64,000 nucleotides of DNA from Tubulanus polymorphus (lineage: Eukaryota; Nemertea; Palaeonemertea; Tubulaniformes; Tubulanidae), in assembly GCF_964204645.1 (NCBI RefSeq), contig NC_134026.1, positions 5,518,001 to 5,582,000 on the forward strand, written 5' to 3'. Position 1 is the stretch's first letter. Each line of letters opens with the position of its first letter. Under the pieces are notes generated by a model. That model searched no databases. It was not told where the DNA came from and was given only the letters and a program-made list of their open reading frames with translations. Below are positions 47,366 to 60,300 of the stretch, in pieces. The position numbers and the translations under genes were made by a program.

Positions 47366-50300
47366 ATGGCCCATTCCAGTCATCATGAAAGAGGTCCAAC
47401 TCCACCACCATCATATGAATCGATCACTACGCCGAAAATACCGCTGTGTTACATCGATTTTATGCCGCAATGTCTCGAGCAAGAGAAAAAGATGAAATAT
47501 GCCCAGTTTGAGACATTCGAGTAAGAATGAAAATTTCTTAATTCACCTCCAGCTTGATGATTAAGAAAAATATTCACATAAACGCTTCTGTTAGATAGAG
47601 TACTTATTACTAAGATGAAGTTTATTAAGTCTAACTGGGGAAATTGTTATAATCAACAGAAAAGTTGATACATGCAGTTCATAATATCCGGTGTGAACCA
47701 AAACTTGCATGCATCAAACCTTTTTAGAAGATCGCATTGTAGTGTTCTCTATATGCTGGAATCTTAAAGGGGGTGCATTTGAGTGTATAACATTGTCACT
47801 GTTGAAGTAGCAAGGCTTTCAATACCCCAAAAATACAGATAATTTAATGATAATTTAGTTGCAATCTTCTATTTATCGAATTAGCTGAATATATCCCAAA
47901 TTGATAGAATATTGACATCCAGTCTAAACCTGTTGTGGAAAACACTGCATTGAAATTTTGGAAAATGTTTTTTTCTGGTCCTTAGACTATCTCGATTTGT
48001 AACTTCATAATTTAGAAATGTTTCATATTCTTTCCACAGTAAGCTGATAGTAAAAGCTAATGTATTTTTGCGAAGTCGTCCCGATGTACTGGTCAAATCT
48101 GTTGAAACTGTGGCAAAGAAATGTGCCTATTTACAAGACATTTACAGTGGTAAAATGTATACGGATAAACTCGCGTTCAGACACATTGTCATATATGGAC
48201 TAAGGTGAGAAATATCACGAGCGAAAGTTATTAGTAACAAATTAGTTGCCCTTTTATACAGCTTAAAAGCTTAAACAGTTCAGATCAAAGTTTCATCCAG
48301 ATTTTGATTAACTCCTTATGTGATTTGATGATAAATATATGGCTAAAAGGGCTCACTGAATGGATGAATTCTTTCAATTCTGTCAATCTAGAATTAGTCA
48401 GATTAAGCGGGCATTGATACAGTCAAAGCCTCTTAATACCAATTGGTTTAATCCGGCTTTTGATGATATTATTTACGGTCAATTCATTCATAAATGTATG
48501 TAAAATATCATCATGTCTGATCAGGATTTCTCATAAACTGGATTAATTTGTTCCAAACCTATGCGAAAAACAAGTTCAGCTGAATTTCGTTTCAAGCATC
48601 CATCTTCTTTTCCACAGAGTATGGTTCACCATCATCCAGGTTCGCATGACTGCGCTCGAATTGGCATATGTGAACATCATACCCGTTAAACTACCATCGT
48701 TGGAAGATTCAGATTACCCGAATTTTCAAAAGTTGGAACGTCTGTTTGAGGCTTTCAATAGGAAACTACTCATTGATCCTTTACCAGGTAGATATTATAT
48801 CTGCTTAAACTTACACAGGGTGGCTTCTGACTTGGAGCACTCAGGGAATCTGAAAAATCTAGGAAAAATCAGGGAAAACTCATTTAACTCATTTTAATTC
48901 TAGAAATGTTTCAGATTCTTTTAGGGATTTTGTGTAATCACATGGAAAGATCAGGGAATACTCAGGAGATTTGTAAATGGCCGGAAAGTGGCAGCCCTGC
49001 TAACACATGACCATATTCATTTTACAAGTAGACATTTACCAGGGCAGGGTTTTCAAAAAAAGTTATTCTTGCAAATCGATTAAAATCGAGGCCTTGAGTA
49101 TCATGGAATGGGCTCTAAAATCTTTAAATCATTGTAATGGTCCTCGCTGGTGTACATTGTTTCAGATCATGGTATTGTCAGGCTAGTACACTAGTCTGGT
49201 AATTTGTCTGGACTCCAATGAAAATGATGATTATAAGTCCTGGAATCAGAGTCAAAAAAGTCCTTAAAACTCCAATGAGATTGGTCATGGACACTATGAA
49301 CCCTGAAATGGAATCCTGTGATCTGTTTGGGATCTTATGAAATAGGTTTGAATTTTGTGAATTCAGTTGAATACAACGGCATTACATTTTGTAGGTCAGA
49401 TAGTCAGTATTGAAACTGTCAGTATAAAGATTGATAAGGATACGTGGTTCAAGTTTGATGGAAATTTCGACTGGGACAGCTGCTCGTGGTACGACGGGTA
49501 TAAACACCATCTGTTTAATTTCACGCGGATATTCTATCTGAAAGGATCTCCCGCTAATGAACTGATCGGTAAAATGTTCACTCTATTTGAAAAAATTATT
49601 TGGAATATTATTGTATTATTGAACCGCGAATGTGCACTTTTTCAGTGAATTAAAACCATTCCTAATGCATTGTTTCACACCGGACTCTCAATACGCTACT
49701 AATGCTAATGATAAACTGAAATGCATATATTTAGCAAAGAAATTTATCTTCTATCCATGTACTATTAGGTGTCATCTATCTTGTGTTAGATATTCGATGC
49801 AAACTTAATGAATGAATAAATGAATGTGATCGAATAAAGGAACTGATTCGGCGTGTATAATTCTTCTGTTTGGTATAATAGAACTGAGGTGATGCTTCAT
49901 AAAACTGAGTACTAACTACGAATGTACAATAATTGCAGGTATTGAGGATATCACTCCAAACCGACTGGATGGCAAAGAAGACGGAATACCGAAATATGAA
50001 TCATTCAATTTAATGTTCAAACGGGCCCAACAATGGATATATGATAATATACATACTGTAAGTACAGAATGTTATAGGGCAAAACTCACAATTTCAGTTT
50101 TGACGAAACAGGGGCCGGCGCAGGAAACCCTGTTAGTGCTAACCGCGGTCAGTAAACTGTGGTTAGGGATAAAAGGGCGCAGGAAAACGCTGTTAGCTAA
50201 ACATTGTCTTCGTGTGGCCTCTTATTTTTAAGCGGGTTAGCCTAATCACAGAAAAGTCACTAACCACAGTTAGGCTAACAAGGTTTTCCTGCGGAATGCT

Positions 50301-51524
50301 GTTAAGATTTAACTTGTAAAACCTTTCGGATATGCAATCAGCCATCAGATAAGTTTTTCGGATTTGCAGCAAAAGAAACTCGTGAATGTGAAAACTATTG
50401 AAACGCCGTATTTTGGAACCAGTTTACAGGAATCAGCAGGTAATAATGCATTCATTACTAGTGGTGAGAAACGACTGTTTTGCGGTACCTGAAATTCCCG
50501 AGCCTAATCAATCTTGTTTATGTTTCGTTTGCTGCCAGGTTTAACGGGAAGATGCCATGTGATTCCTGGAATGTCTTTCTGCGACAATTTACACGAGCGC
50601 GGACGCGTTTATTTTCTACGAATCTCTTACGTCGTTTCGCGTGACTCGAACCTGCCGCGACCGGAATTAACGTATCGAACGTTCGTGCCGGGGCACGATC
50701 TAGAATCGACGATCATGGAATATCAGTCGTTGGACGATCTGATGAATCATATCAATTCGTGGATTCGTGTCACAAGTGAGTTTTCTACTTGTATCTAATT
50801 CTGGGTGGTTTGATACTTAAGATGGGTCCAGTTCCGCGGTTATGGGGTTGAAATTGGTCTCATTAAACCAGGGGCGGGAGCACAAGAAACCCTTTTGAAA
50901 ATACAATATTTTTCAGGGCACTTTTCCACCTCAACTTATAAGACAGCAGTCCACAGGGCAAGATTTTCCAGACCCTTGTGGATACCTAACTTGAATTGAA
51001 CTTACAAATCTAAAGCAATATCATCATGGTTCTCTTTTTGAATTATGTTCTATATTCTAGAAACAAATGTCGTATATGCTGAGACATGTGAATGCAGGCT
51101 TAACGCTGTGAAACACGATGGTATATTAGGAACCGAGTGTACATCCACCGGTTGCAGTATGCCCTCAGATCCAACTCTTGCCTATCGGGTAATTTATTTC
51201 ATAAGGTACGCATATATTAATCCATCGAATAAATGGTTTACCTAGGTAAACAGTACTGATTTAGGAGGACTCTACAGTACCGTAATTAGGATATGAAAGT
51301 GATGCAGTACGCTTTCTTGAAATAAGATACTTTCTCCTTGAAAACTCTTTATATCCAGGAATGACTGATTTGTTGGGATGCTGTTGAAGAATGCTATTGT
51401 TTCTGAAGTTCTAATTCATTCAATTTCTAGATTATATATAAACGGTGGCTTTTATGAGCCAGCACCAGAGCTGTTGGATGCCGTGCCGTCATATCCCGAA
51501 AAATCCGATTGTGATATCCTGTGA
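47366..51524 (+). CDS. Unrecognised 442-residue protein with PPxY and CaaX-like ends
   Basis: Nine exons: 47366-47520, 48040-48204, 48618-48787, 49395-49568, 49939-50057, 50370-50439, 50539-50775, 51061-51205, 51431-51524. All introns are GT-AG and all phases fit, giving one frame from ATG to TGA. The codon use is gene-like (CpG-rich exons such as the seventh). I do not recognise the family. Visible features: a WW-ligand PPxY motif near the N-terminus (PPPSY, residues 13-17); a Lys/Val-rich segment RSRPDVLVKSVETVAKKC; a Trp/Asp-rich block FDGNFDWDSCSWYDGY; a strongly protein-like block RCHVIPGMSFC and RVYFLRISYVVSRDSNLPRP; and a last tetrapeptide CDIL that fits a geranylgeranylation CaaX box. 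No signal peptide or clear membrane helix. An arrestin-like or other beta-rich fold is possible but unsupported. The last two exons rest on phase matching (donor AAG|GTACGC at 51206). Confidence 0.75.
48819..48999. repeat. Possible hAT-like TIR repeat in an intron of the unknown gene
   Basis: Starts CAGGGTGGCTTCTGAC and ends GTGGCAGCCCTG, so the ends are an imperfect inverted repeat. The interior has AATCAGGGAA-type motifs. Target duplication unclear. Confidence 0.35.
50115..50294. mobile_element. Foldback element in an intron of the unknown gene
   Basis: GCGCAGGAAACCCTGTTAGT and AACTGTGGTTAG at the left are mirrored by CTAACCACAGTT and AACAAGGTTTTCCTGCG at the right. A third direct copy of GCGCAGGAAAACGCTGTTAG lies inside at about 50179. 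Confidence 0.65.
51230..51395. repeat. Dispersed repeat, copy 4 (partial)
   Basis: Contains GTAAACAGTACTGATTTAGG, CTCCTTGAAAACTC and CCAGGAATGACTGATTTGT, matching the right half of the copies at 13745, 26941 and 29535. Confidence 0.5.
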
Positions 51525-51708
51525 AGAACTGCAAGTTCTGGCTGAACTTTACTACCTTTACTGCAGCATTGTCGATAATGATCTGCTGGACAATTTGTTA
51601 TATGTATGATTTTTGTGAAGTTCAACTCGCGAATCAATTGTAAATATCGAGCGAAAAATTAATTGTGGATTTCCTAATTGTCGATAAACTACTGTCCGCT
51701 TTAATTGG

Positions 51709-51883
51709 TACAGCAGATAGAACTCACTTCATTCGGATGACTAGAGTCCTTTTAGATTTATCTGAATTAAGTAAAATCTGAATTACAAATAAGAGTTGAC
51801 GTAGTTCCAGGTTAGATGGACTACCGTATTAAAATATATAATCTGAATTAAATGAAAATCCAAATTAAGCGAGTTTTACTGTA
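51709..51883. mobile_element. pogo/Tc1-like MITE, copy 3
   Basis: TACAGCAGATAGAACTCACT at the left and ATTAAGCGAGTTTTACTGTA at the right, with TA at both borders. It lies in the 3' region of the unknown gene. Confidence 0.65.
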
Positions 51884-52578
51884 ATCAAAACCGAAACCGT
51901 AAATCATGAAATAGGAAAAGATCTACAGTATTCATTGACGTATGAATACTGCTGCTAGTTGTATGTATAGCCTTAAAGGTCAGGTGCTCGGTGTTACATC
52001 TGTCTAAATACAATAATATGATTTTACGTGTAGCACGGAAAAAATTTTGCTGTTAATATTGAATAAAACATAGAACAACCTTACAGCAACTGGCTTTAGT
52101 ATGATGGACAGATCTGAAACTGATCACTATGATAGCATTCGTAGATACTTGTATATTGGATTTAGTTCTCCATTTTGCTTAAACACCGATCTAACTGGCT
52201 GTTTAGAAGAACTGATGAATTCGTTTTAGTTTTCAAGAATAGTTGTTAGTATCATGAGCTAAGACTGCATTTACATATAATTCATTTATATTGGTGTGGT
52301 TGATATGTAGATTATGAGTGAAAAAGGATATGAATGTCACTGGTGATCAAACCTAGTCAAATTTTGACTGTTTTTATGGTTGAATGAATGTGCATGTTAA
52401 ACATGATGATTTAATGCTTTAGATCGTGGATATTTGATGATTATGTTAGTTAAACTACATGTATAGATTGAACGATGTTTGATGCCGGTAATGATAATTA
52501 ATTTTCTTTGTCTACGAAAAGATGACGTTTGTCTAATAACCGAGATTATAATGTGCAAGAAATATTCAGAATATTTTT

Positions 52579-52584
52579 AATAAA
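52579..52584 (+). terminator. Candidate poly(A) signal of the unknown gene
   Basis: AATAAA about 1.06 kb after the stop. An alternative AATAAA is at 52062-52067. Confidence 0.4.
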
Positions 52585-53217
52585 ATAATTTATTATTATT
52601 GGAAAATTTAATCAATTTGGCCTTTTGTTTCATTTCATTTAAGCAGTAATGAAAGTTTCCTTACAAGCCTATGTTTTCCACAAGGGCTTGCTGTGTTCTC
52701 TGTTTATGTTCTATCAGGCACTGGTTCTATCAATGCTTACAATGATTGTGCTGAAAAGTGTTTGGTTAATATTATGTAAACTGTTGTCAGATTGCACCAT
52801 AAGTTTCCAAGGATGACTCTCAGACAGTACGCTATGGCATAATATGTAGCTGGGCACACTGGGTCCTGCAAACAGCAGCAAATAAACCAGAAATTATTAT
52901 AGGAAACATTTTTCATTGCCCTATTTAAAGTTGCAGTGACACACACAAGAGCTCGTGATCCAGGAAATGTTCATTAACATCGGGCCTACTGTGATTAGAA
53001 TTATTCAGTCTGTCTTCAGTGTATCTTCCAAATCGGATATCGAATTGTCTGATTGGGATGCAGATTAATACCTACATTAAAATACAACTCCCGTAAAATT
53101 CACATGTCTGAACATCTGACTGAACAGGGTAGCACTGCAGTTTGGACTGCTTGAAGCAGGGTTATTCATCCTTTCTTTATACGTAGAAACAAAGTCGCTT
53201 TTTTCGTTGGAATTTTT

Positions 53218-53223
53218 TTTATT
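53218..53223 (-). terminator. Candidate poly(A) signal of HECTD4
   Basis: AATAAA on the minus strand in an A-rich stretch, about 1.15 kb after the HECTD4 stop codon. Confidence 0.35.
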
Positions 53224-54373
53224 TTTGATTTAACACAATTCACCCCATCTTTTTCTAATGATAATAAATACAATACAACTATTTCTCATAAAAGAAAGAA
53301 AAAACACAGATAGCACAAACTGGGTCAGAGATAAATTATTGACAACTAAATCAAAGTATGTGTTAAGTACAAATCTACACAACGCATCAAAAATATTCTA
53401 ACACTAATAAATATATGGATTAACATTCAATCATACCGTTTAACAAAAGCTGAATCAATAAAAATCCGCTGTAATACAAAATGATCATCTGTACATTCGC
53501 GCGTGGCAGTTCTTTGAACTTTTCCAGACAGAAAATCACAGTGAACTACAATTTTGGAAATGTTTTTAAACAGAAAAACGCTTATTTCCATGTTTCATTC
53601 AATATAAACCATCCATCACTTATACAGATCAACATTCTTCTGATGACAAAACGCGAATTACCATAATTAGCGAGGAACTAACATTAGTTCAATATATCAT
53701 CCTTCTCAACGCACAAACTACTGCTTTGCTTTACAAATACTAAATATTCATATCTGCAATACAGCAAATTAACTATGCATGCCTATGAATAACTAAACTG
53801 AGTTTGATTCATGGCACAAAAGAGGTCACATACATAAATTTACATATTTTTGGTCACGTAAAATGGAGGTTTGTGCAGGTATTAGCATAAGCTACAGTTA
53901 CAATTCCATGAGTTGTTGCGAATGCTAAATGACAAAACACGAAGTACTTGCAGATTTGGTCACAACTAATTGCTCTTTGATCATCGACTTATATGCCCAA
54001 ATTACCATACCGGTACTCATAAGCGAGCGTCAGTGAAAGTCTGCCATATAACAACAATGATAATTGATAATTGTGATTTCAATTTCATTCAGTTAAATTT
54101 GTACCCTCCCTAGCCGTCACATCATTTTGAGCGATGGACTAAAAACCATTTAAAATTCCACCGGAATTCTTCTCGTTCAAAATGTTTGCGGTCTAAATTT
54201 ATTCGCATTAAGCATAAGAGTCTGTTATCGATTCACAACTAACTCTTCATTTACGCATAATTTGATTATGTTTCGATAAATCTTCGAAGACACCGCTTGA
54301 AGCTGTGGTGATGCTTTTTAGCAAAACAGCAATTACATCTAGGATGACATCTAGTGAAGACAAAGTCGCTATT

Positions 54374-57300
54374 CTAACCGCTCAACGGATCTTCTCTGCA
54401 ATGTACGGCGTATAGCAGTCTCTGCATCATAATATCTCTCGATGAATATTGTGGTAGTTTAATCATGAATAGACATGTCTCGACTCTGATATAGCGTATG
54501 TCTGGATTACCTGAAACAGCAATAACATCCAGCAGCTGGTTATTCAATGGGGAGCACATCTCTCTATTTTGAAATTGACATTATATTTATCTAGCAATTT
54601 TTAATGAGAGCTCAGACTGAACTTACCAGGTCCATCTGGTGGAGCAATTTTCATTGGATATGGAGGAACATGAGCAGTATCTAAACTACCATCTCTACAT
54701 GGACACACCATCGGAATCCGATCCTGATTGCATGCGAACTTTATAAAACGACAAAGATCGTCTTGACTGAAACTTTCTAGGACGCTCCAGAAGTATTCGA
54801 TATGTTGATCAGTCTCTGATAGTCCAACTTGGTACATCGTGTGCGCCTGTATTGTATAACCAATAGTTCATCATTAGATTTTCACCTGAATTGAGTATTT
54901 AGTCATCGACCCGATAAACTGATAGAACAAACCTTGAGAAAGTCGAGATCAACTGTCGGTAATCCACATGTTCTTAATTGAGCATCACGTGGTACCATAA
55001 GCGATAGAGTTTGAAGCGGAATTACGGACGCAAGTCCAGCTCGAATTGCTAGCATTCTCTCAGAGCAACGTAGCTCTTCCATTCTTAACTGACGAATTGA
55101 GTCAATATACAGCTGTAAGTTATCCCACCTAAAAGTGATATGAATAACACATAACTGTTCAACAACCTTTTTGTATTTTCATAGAAAACTATCAAAGCAA
55201 AGCATAGGAGCGAATCAGGTAAGGTATGAAAACACTAACTGATTTTGCACTTTTTACCCCTACCTACAGCTCACAGAAATACTCACCCAACAAATATTTT
55301 ACTGCCATCTGGAATGAGATCAACTTCGTGTCCTGTGATAGTAGGATACACAAATCTTGGATAGTTGTCATCATATAAAGAGGACAGCTCCGATTCACTT
55401 TCAACCTTTCAAAACAATCAAATACATCTTAATTCGAGTAAAATACAAATGGGTTGGTTGTTTTAACGAATATACCGGAAACTGGAAAATACGAATATTC
55501 TAACTAGCTTTTCTATACGACATCGAAACAGCTTTATTCCTATTACCGGTACTTACCATTTCAAACCTTTTGATATACTTGTAAGTAAGGACGTCGCCTT
55601 GTTGGAGATCGCAGACAGGGTCTAATGGAATTCCCACCAGATTCTTCCAGAATACCGGTAACAAATCCAAACCAAGAGGAATGTCAGCTCGAATCGCAAT
55701 TCCGAGTAGCTAGAGAACAGATCAACAATATTTTGTCATTCAATGATGTATTGTAAATACGGGGAACATTGGAAAACCAAAAATCTAGTAAGAAATTACT
55801 AATTCTAACCTGGCCGATGAATTGCAGCATCTTTTCTTCAGAATACGTCATGGAGCCAGGTTTAATTATGTATTTCCATCTGTTTTTCAGGGTAGCAGCT
55901 GTCGGACATAAAATCAACAGGTCTAATAAAGATCCTTGTAACTCTTTGGCGACTTGCCATAGAAAATGTCGAAATGAACCACCTAAAAGAAAATACAAAT
56001 CGACAATACAGTATCTCATTTGTTATAGCTCTACGATATTTTGGAATGTATCATAGTTAAGCAAGTGAAACGTTTGCTGCGAGGAAAGGACCTTTGCACT
56101 TAAGAAATAGATTGTTACACAAACCATAACCCAGACTTAAAAAACACCAATACACCAAAGAAATTAGTCAGAATTGGTAAGATGACCTCTTAACTCTCCA
56201 ATAACAAACAAATCAAAATGAGGGCCAATTCTAATAAAGCAATCATTGGCTCAGGTATATGAAGTAACAGCTGCTTACTTGTGCCGTGGACTTCCTCTCC
56301 AGTAAGTCGAACATTAAATGAATAAGTTGGATCTCCACCACTGGCAATACGAACACATAACTGACTCGACGGGACTGCCGATAGTTGATTCATCGCTTGA
56401 CTGAATGTTGTACTAATCGAAGCTTTTACATCAGCTGCAAGATTGAAATCACAAGTTACGTCTGTTCGAAAGTTCTTGTCACTGCAGCCAATATTACATT
56501 ATCACGAGCAGAAACTGTACAGAAATATAAAACCTAGCTATGACCACATCGAGTTTTAACAGTGTATCCAAATAAGCAGGATCAGGTTTCAAAGAATTTC
56601 TATTTTGACTGATTTCAAGTCTAGAGACCGTCAAGTCTATCAACTCAGGGGTTGTTACCATAGTTGTGGCTCAGATTTAAGACCAGCCATAGACCAACTT
56701 AGTTCTAAAACCAATCTAACATCGTGGAACCAGTCTTAAAATTTAAGAACCCATTTCGGACTTAAGTCACGACTTTGCAGCTGGGCCCAGAGTATGATTC
56801 ACCATTGTATGTCTATGGAAAGTTACCTCCAACAGTTTCAAGTGGATCTAGAACAATCTCAGGCGCTGGTTGGTCTGGTTTGCGTTGGGCCGTGCTGTTC
56901 AGAATTCGATTCAATTGAAACATTTTCGTGTCGTAGAAGATGAGATGGCGAGCTTGTGAAAGAAGATTAGCCGTGCTCAGCGTATACGAGTCGACCGGTC
57001 GTAGGTCGACTAATGGCACGAACAACGTCTGCAGCGTACTGTTTATCGACTGAATCAGAGCGAAACGTAATCTCACGCTTTCAGTCGGAATTCCTGTAAA
57101 AAAGATATGTAATGAATAATGTTACCAAGTCGTGAGGTGTTAAAGTGCAAAATAGATATACATGTTTATGAAATACTAGTAGCACAATTATACTTCATCA
57201 AAAATGAAGGCACTAATTTAGCGTCAGCGACATTTCATAAACCGAACAAGGCAATATTAACAAGATAATAATAATAACAATAATAACAAGAAATACATGA

Positions 57301-60300
57301 TAATTGAATTCAAAAGTGTTGCCATATGGGGTTTATTCATTACCTTGTAATGGTGAGTATTCTTCACTGGTAAGTTCAGCTTCAGTTAAGTACAACTCGT
57401 GAGGATGAAGCCGAGATGGCGTTGTCGCTAGGTGGCGACACAATTCATTGACATACTGAACAAGAGCGGCATCCATTTCTGGCGTCCACTGTTCACACAT
57501 CTGTTGAGCTTGCAGATTGTCTAAACATGCACATCTAGAAGTAACAAATTTGACAGTTAGATATATAGGCTACAGGTATGAATACCGAACATAGGATTCT
57601 CATGCTTTACGTCAGCGCACTTCACTAATAGATGATCACCAAAAAATGGTATGGATATATACATACGAGGAAGAAATATGTGGAGAAAAGGTCTTTTGAA
57701 ATAAGACATCTGGGTAGAAGTGACATTGACTACAGTAATAGCTGAATTCATAAATACCTATCAAAATGAAAATCGAATCCACACGCTAATAGAGCCCTCC
57801 ATATAGAACTTGCTGATTGATGAACTCTGTCTATCACAAACTGTAGAAACCCATCTAGAGTAAGCAATCTTTCTTCATCTTTCACCTGAATGAGACAAAA
57901 GTGCTACGCATGTTCCGGGGCACAAGAGTATCACACTATCAGACTGATGTAACAACTATAACTTACCTTGCTTTTGCCGACCATCTCTGTTGATTTTCCC
58001 GAGTTGTCGTTAGTTTCTTTCGCCTTGAGTTTCTTATCTTTCATGATACCTCTGAAAAACGTATTGAATCAATTGTACGTGAAAGTGGATGGAACCATAG
58101 CAATTAATCGGGTACCTGTATTATTTGAATATAATAATACCTTCCCACTGATCCAACTTGTTGTCGCTCTTTTGATGATTTGATCGGTTTCTTACTCAAC
58201 TTCACATTTTTGTCAGTCGACCTGCGGGTGAAAAGTCAATACCCACTACCGGTACATTTTTTAAATAAAAATCTCAAATACTCCAATCAAAGCCTACTTA
58301 CTCATCTTTATCTGTAAATTTCGGTATCCCATATTGTCTAAATACTCCATTTATATGTTCAGCGAATGTTTTCTTCGAAGGCCTAATCGTCGCGAAGAAC
58401 GTATAAAGCAAGTTGCCTTGACTCTGAATAGCTATTTGATCTTTACTCAAACAGATGAATCCGGTTTCTTGTTTCGATTCCGTATAATTATCTCTCTGTT
58501 CAGCGATGAAACAACTATGAAATATCTCGGTCAAAGCGATCATCGCTTTATCGTCGAGTTCCTTGCGTTCGACGTTCGAAACCAATTTCGTGCTCAAGTA
58601 ATCGTCTAAGGCGGCGTTGCCTTGAGGATCGGAAAACAAGCCGGGATTCACAGCCGAAATCGATAACATCTCGTCCGGCAGATCGACCATTTTATCCGCG
58701 TCAAAATTCAAACCTGCGATCAGAGTTTTACTTTTGAACAATGCTTTCCGTACAGCGTCGAACTTTATTTTCGAGCGCAGTTCTATAACTGCATATCCTT
58801 TGATTATCGTCTTTTTCATGGTCGATTCCGAACCACCGTTGACTTTTTCCTTGACGACATCATCTTCTGTAGCTTTGTTTCCGTTCTCTTTGTTGACGGA
58901 CACTTCTACGACATCCGTCGGCAAGAACATCTCGCCTTTGAAAAGACCACCAGCCGAATGGCATACTTTATGCAAAGTGGATGAGATACTCTCAACCGAA
59001 AGATCCTTCGGTAACCCGGTTATGATCAGTAACCGATTGTGGACGCTGGCCACATTGAGCATCTGGGCAGCGTCCGAAACGGCTTCGTTCATCGCGCTTA
59101 ATCCTTGAGGATCTTTAAACATCATATAGCGTAGAATCTGTGATAACGTCAATGCTCGATGAAACCAGAGCATTTCTTCCGGTTTCGTGCCAGTGATCGA
59201 AACGCCCGAGCTGGAACTTCCTACGGACGTCGTACTAGACGCCGAGCTTAAACTGCTCGTTTCAGTAAGACTGCTACTGGGAGAGGGTCCTCCGCTTGAT
59301 CCGTCGCTTTCACTTGTTCTAGGACTCATTTGCATCATCGACGCAGTTCGTTCGCGTTTCGCTTTTAATTTCTTGCGTTTGCCTCCGACGGGAACGGTTA
59401 TCGGAGCCAGAGATTGCGTTTCCGAAGTCGTCTGCTGTAGCGAAAGCATACCGCTACCCGAACACGGACTCGGAACGGGAGCCGTTATTTCGGCGACGGC
59501 TAAACTAACCTCCATCAAACTGTGGAAATACGTCGTAAATCGTCCCTGTTCTTCGCACTGCAGTCCTAAACCGGCTCCGCTCGGCCAGGCTTTTATCTCT
59601 TCGTCGTACAAACTTTTCAATTCCGTCTGCAGACTGAACAGCAGATTCAAAGACGGACTCAAATGAGACGACGTCGTCGGTAAGAAATCGGACAGCGTAG
59701 ATCCGCTAGCGTGTAACACGCGTAGCAGCTGCGCTAATAAATGGAATATATGTTCTTTGATAATCGCCGGTACATTCGTCTTCCACATGTATCCGGCTAA
59801 TAATTCAACGGCGTGCTGTAACACTGCCGTTGTTATAGGAATCGATGCGTCGTCCATGCAGCCGTATCCGTCTGACATCGCCGCGTCTCTAGCGACCGTC
59901 GACGTTTTGTCTTTCGTTAGACTCTTGGTTTTCTCCGTGACCAAGTTCTCGAGGTACGCCATCGCGAGCGGGAACTGCGTCGGAATACCGTGAACGTTGA
60001 CGACAATCCCGGGCGCCGGTGAAACACCGAGCCGTACGAATATTTGATCGGTGGGAATCATCACGGCCGAATATTGTTCGCTTTGATTGCTGTTCGACGA
60101 CGGATCTCGCGGGTAGCAGACAACTTCTTGCTTCGAACGTTCGCCCGTTTTCTTCACGCGATGCCCGGTATACGTGTAAAATCTCGCCCACGGTGATTTG
60201 TAAGGTAGAGCCCTGAAATTGAACATTTGCATAATATAACACTTTGCTCATTTTGTCCATAATGAAAAAACATTTAAACTTAAACGACAACATATACTTT

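Larger units (their letters stand above)
51884..54373. other. 3' regions of the unknown gene and HECTD4 (convergent)
   Basis: No coding exon seen. The left part to about 52600 is probably 3' UTR of the + strand gene. The right part from about 53220 is probably HECTD4 3' UTR. Confidence 0.45.
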
